Source of the DNA: Lachnospiraceae bacterium UBA1066
GTDB taxonomy: Bacteria; Bacillota; Clostridia; Lachnospirales; Lachnospiraceae
Reading direction: 5' to 3'
NCBI GenBank assembly: GCA_002316215.1
Contig: DCDB01000124.1
Span: forward strand, 1 to 19,739
DNA: 19,739 nt
In this document: in pieces, positions 1 to 6,983 of the stretch
Position numbering within the stretch: position 1 is the stretch's first letter
Layout of the letters: each line of letters starts with the position of its first letter
The notes under the pieces: model-generated
Told to the model about the DNA's origin: nothing
Databases searched by the model: none
The model's input: the letters and a program-made list of their open reading frames with translations, nothing else
Made by a program: the position numbers and the translations under genes

Positions 1-45
1 CGCAAGGCCTGCCGGACCCGAACCGATAATAATCAGATCATACAT
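1..45 (-). CDS. trxB: FAD-dependent oxidoreductase, probably thioredoxin reductase (5' fragment)
   Basis: Only the first 15 codons are present; the rest lies beyond the left edge. They read MYDLIIIGSGPAGLA, a beta-strand followed by the GxGxxG dinucleotide-binding turn of an FAD Rossmann fold. The wording is typical of Firmicutes thioredoxin reductases (NADPH-dependent reduction of thioredoxin), but 15 residues cannot exclude another flavoprotein of the same superfamily. An AAAGGAG ribosome site at 58-65 lies 12 bases before this ATG. An in-frame ATG at 57 would directly abut that site, so the start at 45 is preferred. Confidence is high for a flavoprotein and moderate for TrxB. Confidence 0.6.
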   Translation of the reverse strand, partial: MYDLIIIGSGPAGLA

Positions 46-201
46 TTTCGCTGCCATCTCCTTTCACATACCGCTCCTTGCACATAAAAGACTGTTTCCA
101 ACCGTATATAAGCCTGCCCGAAATACATAAGAACGTCTAAAAAATACTAAAGCATCCTAAGGCGTGCGAGACTGCTCTAAACACTAGAAACATAATGCGC
201 A

Positions 202-214
202 GGGGACAGTCCCC
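202..214. repeat. Perfect GC-rich palindrome, REP-like
   Basis: GGGGAC-A-GTCCCC is a perfect 13-base palindrome between the end of galE and the flavoprotein gene. No T-run follows it on either strand, so it does not look like a standard terminator. Short GGGGAC-type palindromes occur as dispersed REP-like elements in some Clostridia. Assigning this one to such a family is inference from a single copy. Confidence 0.4.
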
Positions 215-230
215 ACTGGACGGAAAAGGT

Positions 231-1247
231 TCAGTCGCCGTAGCCATTGGGATTAAGGCTCTGCCATCTCCAGGCATCCCGGCACATGTCATCAAGGTTT
301 TTCTCAGCTGTCCAGCCAAGGACTTCCTTTGCCTTTGACGGATCGGAATAGCACGTCGCGATATCTCCCGGACGGCGTGCATCGATCATATACGGGATTT
401 CCTTCCCGCAGGCCTTCGAGAATGCCTTTATGATGTCCAGAACGCTGTATCCGACGCCTGTGCCCAGGTTGAAGACAGATACGCCCGGAAGTTTTTCAAA
501 GCCTGCAATTGCCTTTACATGCCCTTTGGCAAGGTCTACGACATGGATATAGTCCCGCACGCCCGTACCGTCCGGCGTGTCGTAATCATTTCCGAAAACA
601 TGCACCTTCTCGAGCTTTCCGGAAGCCACCTGGGCGACATACGGAAGCAGATTGTTCGGAATACCCTTTGGGTCTTCCCCGATGAGACCGCTTTCATGCG
701 CTCCGATGGGATTGAAATAGCGAAGGAGCATCACCTGCCATTCATTGTCCGCCTTCCATATATCCGTCAGGATACGCTCCTGCATTGCCTTTGTCTCACC
801 GTAAGGATTTGTTCTTTCCCCCAGCGGGCATTCTTCCGTGATCGGCACGAAAGCCGGATCGCCGTATACTGTAGCCGAAGAAGAAAAGACGAACTTCTTT
901 ACGCCGTGACTGCGCATGACATCGCAGAGCGTCAGCGTTGTTTCCAGGTTGTTGTGATAGTACTCGATCGGCTTGTGCGTTGATTCACCGACAGCTTTAT
1001 ACCCCGCAAAATGAATAACCGCATCAATTTTCTCTGCATCGAAAAGCTTCGTCATTCCGGCACGGTCAAGCACATCGACATTATAAAACACCGGCCTTTT
1101 CCCTGAAATCTTTTCAATCCGGTCAACGACCAATTCTTTTGAATTGTAAAGATTGTCCGCAATGACGACATCGTAGCCCGCATTTAAAAGTTCCACGCAG
1201 GTATGGCTTCCGATAAAACCTGTTCCCCCGGTAACAAGAATCTTCAT
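231..1247 (-). CDS. galE: UDP-glucose 4-epimerase
   Basis: This cytoplasmic NAD-dependent enzyme interconverts UDP-galactose and UDP-glucose, the last step of the Leloir pathway. The 338-residue length is normal for bacterial GalE. The N-terminus carries the NAD-binding turn GGTGFIGSH (residues 7-15). The short-chain dehydrogenase catalytic set is visible as the SSSATVYG serine segment (about 122-129) and the YGETK motif with Tyr149 and Lys153. The sugar-side NPIGAHESG segment follows. The ATG overlaps the galT stop codon by four bases (ATGA), and GGAGG lies seven bases upstream. It is the last gene of the galK-galT-galE operon and is probably translationally coupled to galT. No clear terminator was found downstream. 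Nothing suggests loss of function. Confidence 0.96.
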   Translation of the reverse strand: MKILVTGGTGFIGSHTCVELLNAGYDVVIADNLYNSKELVVDRIEKISGKRPVFYNVDVLDRAGMTKLFDAEKIDAVIHFAGYKAVGESTHKPIEYYHNNLETTLTLCDVMRSHGVKKFVFSSSATVYGDPAFVPITEECPLGERTNPYGETKAMQERILTDIWKADNEWQVMLLRYFNPIGAHESGLIGEDPKGIPNNLLPYVAQVASGKLEKVHVFGNDYDTPDGTGVRDYIHVVDLAKGHVKAIAGFEKLPGVSVFNLGTGVGYSVLDIIKAFSKACGKEIPYMIDARRPGDIATCYSDPSKAKEVLGWTAEKNLDDMCRDAWRWQSLNPNGYGD

Positions 1248-2773
1248 TTAACTGCCTCCTTAAGAAATTTCAGGAAAGCCTCGTGGCCTTCATCTGTCCA
1301 TTTGTAAACACCGGCATCCTCCAGAACTCCCGTAAACACGCGGCCGATTTCTTCACGGAGAATGTCTTCTATATTGTTTTTGCTGATTTCCGGATACTTG
1401 GGAAGGAATTTCGCCACCCAATCCGCATGCTTCTCGATCGTCTCGTCTTCGCGCACACGCGCAGCTGTCATTTCATCCGTATCGCCTGCGGCGCGTCCGT
1501 CGGCGATCAGGCTTCCGAGTCTGTTCATTTCCGTCTTGAGTCTTGACGGCAGGACGGCCAGACCCATGACTTCAATAAGGCCGATATTCTCTTTCTTGAT
1601 ATGGAAGTACTCAGGACGCGGATGATAAACGCCGAGCGGACGCTCCTTTGTCGTAATATTGTTACGGAGTGTCAGGTCAAGCTCGTACTTTCCGTCCGCA
1701 ATACGTGCGATCGGCGTAATTGTATTATGCGGCGTTCCGTCGGTTTCGGCGAAAATGAAAGCCTTTTCGTCCGTGTAGCCGCGCCATGCTTTAAGCACAA
1801 GATCGGCAAGCGCGATCAGCCTGTCCGGAGATTCGGAACGGATGCGGAAGACGGAAAGCGGCCACTTTACAATGCCGGATTCTACATCTTCAAAGCCGGG
1901 AACAGTATAAGGAATCTCGATTCCGGCTTTTGCCATCGCAAAAGTATAATGCCCGCCCTGAAAATGGTCATGGGACAGGATAGAACCGCCCACAATGGGA
2001 AGATCGGCATTGGAACCAAGGAAATAATGCGGGAACTGGCCCACAAAGTCAAACAGCTTCGCAAACGCCGCATGATCGATTTTCATCGGGACATGCTGAA
2101 AATTAAAAGCGATGCAGTGTTCATTATAATAGCCGTATGGGCTGTACTGAAGACCCCACGGTGAATGGTTAATCGTAATGGGAATGATCCTGTGGTTTTC
2201 GCGGGCAGGATGCGTAAGGGTTCCCGCATAGCCTTCATTTTCCATGCAGAGAAGGCATTTCGGATAAGACGAAGATTTGGCTTTTCCGGCCGCGGCGATG
2301 GCTTTGGGATCTTTTTCCGGCTTTGCAAGGTTAATGGTGATATCGATGTCCCCGTAATCCGACGCCGTTTTCCATCTCAGGTCCTTCTTGGCACGGTAGC
2401 GGCGGATATAGTCGGTATCCTGGCTGAACTTATAGAACCAGTCCGTTGCCGCCTGCGGGGATTCTTTATATTTCTCCCGGAAAGTCCTCTGGACTTCCGA
2501 CGGGCGCGGCACAAGGCAGTTCATAAGTTTCGTGTCAAAAAGATCCCTGCAGCCGATGCTGTTTTCGATGATTCCCCGCTTCACGGCCTCATCCAGCAGT
2601 TCCGAAAGCGCGCTCTCAAGATCAACGTCCTTAATCTCCTCCGCCGGCTCCTCATAATAATCCTCATGAAACATATCCAGCAGAAGATTCGTGGAGTAAA
2701 CTGCCTCGTTTGCGGGAATCAGCCCCGTTTCAAGGCCATAGACAACCAGTTTCTTAATCGCGGTACTAAGCAT
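1244..2773 (-). CDS. galT: Galactose-1-phosphate uridylyltransferase, class II
   Basis: This enzyme transfers UMP from UDP-glucose to galactose-1-phosphate, giving UDP-galactose and glucose-1-phosphate. It belongs to the long class II GalT family of Firmicutes, not the roughly 350-residue enterobacterial class I. Visible features are a CLLC cysteine pair (173 and 176), the REN and NHSPWG segments (about 191-207), and the nucleotidyl-transfer histidine motif HDHFQGGH at 268-275. A longer reading frame extends 18 codons upstream, but GAGGGAGGGG sits just before the ATG at 2773, so this start gives 509 residues, usual for the class. galK lies 137 bases upstream, a gap with no convincing second promoter. 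The stop overlaps the galE start. Confidence 0.95.
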   Translation of the reverse strand: MLSTAIKKLVVYGLETGLIPANEAVYSTNLLLDMFHEDYYEEPAEEIKDVDLESALSELLDEAVKRGIIENSIGCRDLFDTKLMNCLVPRPSEVQRTFREKYKESPQAATDWFYKFSQDTDYIRRYRAKKDLRWKTASDYGDIDITINLAKPEKDPKAIAAAGKAKSSSYPKCLLCMENEGYAGTLTHPARENHRIIPITINHSPWGLQYSPYGYYNEHCIAFNFQHVPMKIDHAAFAKLFDFVGQFPHYFLGSNADLPIVGGSILSHDHFQGGHYTFAMAKAGIEIPYTVPGFEDVESGIVKWPLSVFRIRSESPDRLIALADLVLKAWRGYTDEKAFIFAETDGTPHNTITPIARIADGKYELDLTLRNNITTKERPLGVYHPRPEYFHIKKENIGLIEVMGLAVLPSRLKTEMNRLGSLIADGRAAGDTDEMTAARVREDETIEKHADWVAKFLPKYPEISKNNIEDILREEIGRVFTGVLEDAGVYKWTDEGHEAFLKFLKEAVK

Positions 2774-2910
2774 TTCCCCTCCCTCGTTTTTTATACCACG
2801 ATGCGGTCTCCAAACATCTTTTGGCACCTGCTTCGTGGTTTTGTGTATATAAGTTTAAAAAGTTTCCTGCAGTCAGTAAAATTTCCGGACTTTGGCGCCT
2901 GCATCATAAA

Positions 2911-4080
2911 TTACAGTGCATGTACTCCGTCGCCGATCTCGACAACATAGAATTCTGCAGTATTGCCTGTCTTATCTTTATAATCTTTGCCGATAGATTC
3001 GATAAATCCCGGAATGGCGTCATTTTTAACGATACTGACCGTGCATCCGCCGAAGCCGCCGCCCGTGATCCTGCTGCCGATAACGCCGGGATAGTTCCAG
3101 GCCAGATCGACAAGGATATCAATCTCAGGGCATGACACCTCATAATCATCGCGCAGAGAGACATGAGAGGCATTCATCAATTTTCCGAAACGCACGATAT
3201 CGTTGGCCTTAAGTGACGAAACCGCCTGGACGGTACGCTGATTCTCGTAAACGGCATGGCGGGCTCTCTTTAAGAGTACCGGATCCATAATTACATCCTT
3301 GCAATTTTCAAACTGATCCGCCGTAAGCTCACCCAGGGATTTAACATTTACGACGGTCTGCAGTTTCTTAAGTGCTTTTTCACACTCATTGCGGCGGTCA
3401 TTATAGGCTGATCCTACGAGGGAATGTTTGACTTTGCTGTTCGTGATGACAATCTTGGCATCCGTGAGGTGCACAGGTGCATATTCAAACTTCAGCGTCG
3501 CTGTATCAAGGAAAATTGCGTTATCCTTTTTCCCCATAGCCGAAGCAAACTGATCCATGATGCCGCAGTTCATGCCGTTAAAGTTATTTTCAGAATACTG
3601 GCCGATCAATGCCAGATCCTGATTCGTTATCCCGGTGAAGCCAAAGGTATCTCTCAGCATGATTCCCGTCAGGACTTCCAGGGAAGCCGATGAGGAAAGC
3701 CCGGAACCGGCCGGAATATCGCCTCCGATTGCAATGTCGCAGCCTCCGGGAATCTTGTAACCTCGCTTCTCAAAGGTCCACATAACCCCTTTAAGATAGT
3801 TTGTCCAGTCATTATTCTTGTTCGGAACAAGGTCATCAAGAGAAGACTCCAGGACTCCGAGTTTCCCGAAGTTAAGGGAATAAAACCTGAGCTTCCTGTC
3901 GCTGCGCGGACGGATTGCCCCGAATGTTCCGAGCGTAAGTGCGCACGGAAAAACATGTCCGCCGTTATAATCCGTATGTTCTCCGATCAGATTAACCCGA
4001 CCCGGTGCAAAAAAGCTTCCGATTTCACCTTCCGAACCGTATAATTCCCTGAACTTATCCATGACATCTGTAATTGTCAT
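2911..4080 (-). CDS. galK: Galactokinase
   Basis: This GHMP-family kinase phosphorylates alpha-D-galactose at C1 with ATP and commits galactose to the Leloir pathway. The 389-residue protein has the galactokinase signature GRVNLIGEHTDYNGG at 27-41, the GHMP ATP-binding motif PAGSGLSSSASLEV at 123-136, and the segment GIMDQFASAMGK with the presumed catalytic Asp176. The C-terminal GHMP motif GGGFGGCTVS is also present. AAGGAGG stands seven bases before the ATG. It is the first gene of the galactose operon and directly follows the promoter at 4111-4139. No regulator gene lies beside it, so control must come from elsewhere in the genome. Confidence 0.97.
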   Translation of the reverse strand: MTITDVMDKFRELYGSEGEIGSFFAPGRVNLIGEHTDYNGGHVFPCALTLGTFGAIRPRSDRKLRFYSLNFGKLGVLESSLDDLVPNKNNDWTNYLKGVMWTFEKRGYKIPGGCDIAIGGDIPAGSGLSSSASLEVLTGIMLRDTFGFTGITNQDLALIGQYSENNFNGMNCGIMDQFASAMGKKDNAIFLDTATLKFEYAPVHLTDAKIVITNSKVKHSLVGSAYNDRRNECEKALKKLQTVVNVKSLGELTADQFENCKDVIMDPVLLKRARHAVYENQRTVQAVSSLKANDIVRFGKLMNASHVSLRDDYEVSCPEIDILVDLAWNYPGVIGSRITGGGFGGCTVSIVKNDAIPGFIESIGKDYKDKTGNTAEFYVVEIGDGVHAL

Positions 4081-4110
4081 CTTCCTACCTCCTTATGTAC
4101 CGCTTTATTA

Positions 4111-4139
4111 ATTGTACTTAAAAGAAAGCACAAATGCAA
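4111..4139 (-). promoter_or_regulatory. Candidate sigma-A promoter of galK-galT-galE
   Basis: Read leftward, a -35-like TTGCAT (4134-4139) and a -10-like TACAAT (4111-4116) are separated by 17 bases, about 30 bases before the galK start. The -10 matches the consensus at five of six positions; the -35 is weak, which fits an activated or otherwise regulated promoter. No strong operator palindrome was noticed. Confidence 0.55.
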
Positions 4140-4163
4140 CATGCTTTAGGGCTCATTTTATGT

Positions 4164-4201
4164 AAAAAAAAAGCCTTTCGGCATTAATAACCGAAAGGCT
4201 T
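4164..4201 (-). terminator. Rho-independent terminator of the surface-protein gene
   Basis: A perfect 11-bp stem, AAGCCTTTCGG (4171-4181) with CCGAAAGGCTT (4191-4201), encloses a nine-base loop. On the leftward strand it runs into nine T residues (4164-4172 on the complement). It follows the stop of the 4217-5023 gene by 15 bases and insulates that gene from the galactose operon. Confidence 0.92.
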
Positions 4202-4216
4202 TCCCTCATAGCATCT

Positions 4217-5023
4217 TCATTTATTGTTCTTTTCCAGATCTGTAAAAACAGAGCTGATTTCCTTTTCCCGGTTTCTCTGGGAAATGAAAAGAACAATACA
4301 GATAACGGCCGCCAAAACAGCAAGCCCGGAAAATAATGCAATTACCCAAACTGGAATGCCGCCGGATGCGACCGCGCCTATCAGTGTTTCCTGTCCGTTT
4401 TCTGCAACAGCTGTAATACTGTATCCTGTAACTTCCGCGCCTGCTGCAAGCGGTACGCTTTCATCGCTGATGACCTCATACCCCTGGCCTTCCGCAGTCG
4501 TCGTATAAGCCGTTCCGATCTGCGGGGATTTACGGTAAAGAATGACAAATTCCTGACCGTCATTCTCCAGGGTAAAAGTATAGCTGGACGAAGCACTCAC
4601 CAGCCCGTCTACTGCCGCTGCCGCCACGGTGACCTGCGAGCCTATAGCGGCTCTTCCGGTTGTGGCCGCGGACACTTCCTTGCCGCTCTTCACTTCATAA
4701 CGCACCGTATAGGATGCCTGCCCGTCCGAAGCCGTAATATCCGCCGTGCTCCCGGCAGCTGCGGCGCCGTCATTATCTTCGGTTTTTTCCGCCGCGGCAT
4801 CGGTAATGGATGCTGCGGTGCTCATCGTATCCTGCGCGCTCTCCGCCACAGACGTATCCTGGCTCTCTGCCGCTGTGCTGTCCGTTATCGCCGCGCCTTC
4901 CTGCGTTTCTTCAACTACCGCCGCTGCATTATCGGCAAAAACAGAAACCGTTCCGAAAGCCATACATAAAATAAGTGTAAGGAAAAAAACAAATCCGATT
5001 TCAGCTTTCTTCTTCATACTCAT
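4217..5023 (-). CDS. Membrane-anchored surface protein with MucBP-like domain
   Basis: The 268-residue protein has a signal peptide (Lys-rich start, hydrophobic residues 10-28, likely cleavage after VFA at 28-30). An Ala/Ser/Thr/Asp/Glu-rich low-complexity stretch follows (about 32-100). Residues 104-163 form a compact module beginning YTVRYEVKSGKEV and ending EFVILYRK, which resembles MucBP/B-repeat modules of Gram-positive surface proteins. A C-terminal membrane helix (about 222-248) ends in a charged cytoplasmic tail. There is no LPXTG sortase signal, so it is anchored by the helix. AGGAG lies nine bases before the first ATG, favouring it over the one two codons later. It is transcribed divergently from the pilus-like operon. 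An adhesive or wall-spanning role is inference. Confidence 0.7.
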   Translation of the reverse strand: MSMKKKAEIGFVFFLTLILCMAFGTVSVFADNAAAVVEETQEGAAITDSTAAESQDTSVAESAQDTMSTAASITDAAAEKTEDNDGAAAAGSTADITASDGQASYTVRYEVKSGKEVSAATTGRAAIGSQVTVAAAAVDGLVSASSSYTFTLENDGQEFVILYRKSPQIGTAYTTTAEGQGYEVISDESVPLAAGAEVTGYSITAVAENGQETLIGAVASGGIPVWVIALFSGLAVLAAVICIVLFISQRNREKEISSVFTDLEKNNK

Positions 5024-5090
5024 GATTTTTTTCTCCTATCTAACTAATAAGACGCAGGTGCTTTTGAAAGATGCTCATTTTTATATAAAC

Positions 5091-5120
5091 TTGTATTTTT
5101 TATCCCATTTGTCGTATAAT
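5091..5120 (+). promoter_or_regulatory. Candidate sigma-A promoter of the pilus-like operon
   Basis: TTGTAT (5091-5096) and a perfect -10 TATAAT (5115-5120) are separated by 18 bases and lie 30 bases upstream of the first gene of the rightward operon. The divergent gene starts at 5023, so both transcripts begin within this roughly 130-base gap. No counterpart promoter for the leftward gene could be identified with confidence. Confidence 0.6.
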
Positions 5121-5150
5121 GATATGAGCAATTGCGAGGAGGAGCGGAAA

Positions 5151-5846
5151 ATGAAAAAAATGAAAATCTTTAAGGCTATTCAGCTGCTCTGCCTGCTCAC
5201 CGCAGGAATCCTTGGCTATATTTTTTTCTTTATGAAAGGATCTCCTTCATCCTGGGCGGGAATCCCCATTCCTCTTTCGACCGTCTATATTATTTTTCTT
5301 GGCTCCCTGCTTCTGCTTCTCATATTTCTCCTGCTCGACCTGCTTTTTCTTGAAAAACTGCAGGAAGAAAAAGCCGGGCTCAGCCGCCTGACTTATCTGG
5401 ATTCTGTGACCGGCGGACTCAGCCGTTTAAGCTTCGACATCATGTCCAAAAAATATAACGCACAGGATAAGCTGTCCGGGATTACCGTTTATGTTTTTCA
5501 CTTAACGAATCTCGTTGAGACGAATGACCGCGCCGGTTTTCTCGAAGGAGACCGTCTTCTTAAAAACTTCTATGTTCTGCTGGCCGGACTTGTGGGTAAA
5601 GAGGGTCTGATCACAAGGAACAGGCCTGATTATTTTATTCTTCTTTTCCCTTCATTTTCGAAAAAAGACGCTGAAAACTTTGCCGCTGCCGCAGAAAGGG
5701 CTGTCCGGGAATACAACGCGGATGCCTTCGATCTGCCCGCGGAGTATCAGACTGCATATTTAAGAAATGAAGAAGAGGATGACGGATCCGTTTCTGAACT
5801 GATTGCGTCTTCACTCAGGAAAGCTCTGGCTTCTCCTGTAATCTGA
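5151..5846 (+). CDS. Two-helix membrane protein with degenerate GGDEF domain
   Basis: The 231-residue protein has two hydrophobic helices (about 7-27 and 42-66) and then a cytoplasmic domain laid out like a GGDEF diguanylate cyclase. It opens with LTYLDSVTGGLSRLSFD (compare D-x-LTGLxNRxxF) and has NDRAGFLEGDRLLKNF (compare ND-x-x-GH-x-x-GD-x-x-L). Where the GGDEF signature should lie it reads NRPDYF, so the signature glycines and the catalytic Glu are lost, and no RxxD inhibitory site is visible. It is therefore probably catalytically dead and could act as a sensor, effector or scaffold. GAGGAGGAG precedes the ATG at 5151; an in-frame ATG at 5124 lacks a ribosome site. It is the first gene of the operon, 19 bases before the sigma-factor gene. 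Confidence 0.7.
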   Translation: MKKMKIFKAIQLLCLLTAGILGYIFFFMKGSPSSWAGIPIPLSTVYIIFLGSLLLLLIFLLLDLLFLEKLQEEKAGLSRLTYLDSVTGGLSRLSFDIMSKKYNAQDKLSGITVYVFHLTNLVETNDRAGFLEGDRLLKNFYVLLAGLVGKEGLITRNRPDYFILLFPSFSKKDAENFAAAAERAVREYNADAFDLPAEYQTAYLRNEEEDDGSVSELIASSLRKALASPVI

Positions 5847-5865
5847 TTCATGTAAGGGGCATGAA

Positions 5866-6429
5866 ATGGATACTTATAATCATTCTTATATTGCCGCCCT
5901 GGTCAAGCGGGCTCAGGAAGACGACAGCGACGCATTTGCCGAACTTTATGTCCTGACATACCGACAGCAGTACCAGTTCGCAAGGAACTATCTGCACGAT
6001 GACGACCTTGCGCAGGATGCCGTCCAGGAAATCTACATTCTGGCGCTGAAGAATATTACAAAACTGAAAGAACGGAAAGTATTCGTCGCATGGCTTCGGC
6101 AGATCGGCCTCCGCGTGTGCTATGATATGGCGCGAAAGCGTCCGAAGATAACGGAAGAAGACGACGATGAAGAAAAAATGCTGAATATTGCCGATGATCA
6201 CGTTTTCGCCAATCCGGAGACCCAGGCCCTGAAGATGTTCGCAAGCAGAGATTTAAATAAGGCTCTGGAACAGCTGCCGGGCAAGGAGCGCGAGACTCTG
6301 CTTCTTCGGTACTCCGCCGAAATGAAATCCGAGGATATCGCAAGAACAATGAACATGAGCGTCAGTTCCGTCACACGCTACTTAAGGCGGGGTGAAGAGC
6401 ATTTAAGAAAAATCATGAAGGAGGCATAA
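5866..6429 (+). CDS. ECF-type RNA polymerase sigma factor
   Basis: This 187-residue protein has the two-domain layout of an extracytoplasmic-function sigma-70 factor. Region 2 (about 24-92) contains DDLAQDAVQEIYILAL at 46-61, the segment that binds core polymerase and the -10 element. An acidic linker follows (about 96-116). Region 4 (about 128-184) carries a helix-turn-helix, with LPGKERETLLLRY leading into MSVSSVTRYLRRG for -35 recognition. AAGGGG lies six bases before the ATG. It presumably directs transcription of this operon or of cell-envelope genes, perhaps with autoregulation; no repeated ECF-type promoter was identified here. The downstream single-pass protein is the natural candidate partner. 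The family call is secure; the regulon is unknown. Confidence 0.9.
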   Translation: MDTYNHSYIAALVKRAQEDDSDAFAELYVLTYRQQYQFARNYLHDDDLAQDAVQEIYILALKNITKLKERKVFVAWLRQIGLRVCYDMARKRPKITEEDDDEEKMLNIADDHVFANPETQALKMFASRDLNKALEQLPGKERETLLLRYSAEMKSEDIARTMNMSVSSVTRYLRRGEEHLRKIMKEA

Positions 6430-6431
6430 GA

Positions 6432-6983
6432 ATGAGCGACCTGGAACAAAAAAGCGAACAGACACCGGACAAAAAAGACAGCCATGTTTCCGATTCTCTT
6501 GCTTCCGATACATTAAAAAACGTATTTAAGGCAGCCGGGAAGGAAGAAAATTCGATTCCTCTCGAAGTGCCGGAGTCAGAGGCTGTGAAAAAAGCAAAGG
6601 CTCTCCCAATCATGCGCATCATCATCGCAGCGGCTATCGTCATCCTTCTGGCAACCGCCGTTCCTCTCCTGACGGGCGGTTTCGGCAGCGCCGGAATCGG
6701 AACGGTCAGTACTTCTTCCGTGTCAGATACCGGCAAGCCGACACTTGTTTCAAGCCGTCTGGACGGAAACAGCTGCATTCTTACCTTCAAAGCAGGCGCA
6801 AACCCGATCGACTGGAACGGAGTCTATGCTCTGGACAGCTCGGGGAGCCTGGTGATCGCCTCTTCCGTCAATGAATCTGAAAGTTCCGTCACTTTCCCGT
6901 TAAATGACGGTAATCTTACTATTTTCGTACCGGATACAGAAAACAACATACTTACACTTAAGCTTAAGGTTCAAACAGACTAA
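6432..6983 (+). CDS. Single-pass membrane protein, candidate anti-sigma factor
   Basis: I do not recognise a named family. The 183-residue protein has a charged N-terminal region (1-58) predicted to be cytoplasmic, one membrane helix (about 60-80), a Ser/Gly/Thr-rich spacer and a C-terminal beta-rich extracytoplasmic domain (about 101-181) that looks Ig-like. It lies two bases after the sigma-factor stop with GGAGG seven bases before its ATG, the usual arrangement for a sigma factor and its anti-sigma partner. The cytoplasmic part has no cysteine and no zinc-binding HxxxCxxC motif, so it is not a classical ZAS anti-sigma. It could equally be a structural or sensor component of the pilus-like machine. 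The anti-sigma role is inferred from position and topology. Confidence 0.55.
   Translation: MSDLEQKSEQTPDKKDSHVSDSLASDTLKNVFKAAGKEENSIPLEVPESEAVKKAKALPIMRIIIAAAIVILLATAVPLLTGGFGSAGIGTVSTSSVSDTGKPTLVSSRLDGNSCILTFKAGANPIDWNGVYALDSSGSLVIASSVNESESSVTFPLNDGNLTIFVPDTENNILTLKLKVQTD

Noticed and set aside
105..110. TATATA as a -10 element for the flavoprotein gene
   Set aside because: The matching -35 (TTCTTA at 17 bases) is poor, so I do not list a promoter.
2796..2838. CCACGA/TCGTGG inverted repeat in the galK-galT gap
   Set aside because: Only six bases per arm with a 31-base spacer and no further support; likely chance.
2165..2950. A 261-codon rightward open frame opposite galT
   Set aside because: It is antisense to a well-conserved gene, with no plausible start signal or domain; it is a shadow frame.
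4746..5150. Upstream in-frame extension of the GGDEF-like gene into the divergent gene
   Set aside because: It would overlap the signal peptide region of the leftward surface protein and cross the promoter; the strong GAGGAGGAG site fixes the start at 5151.
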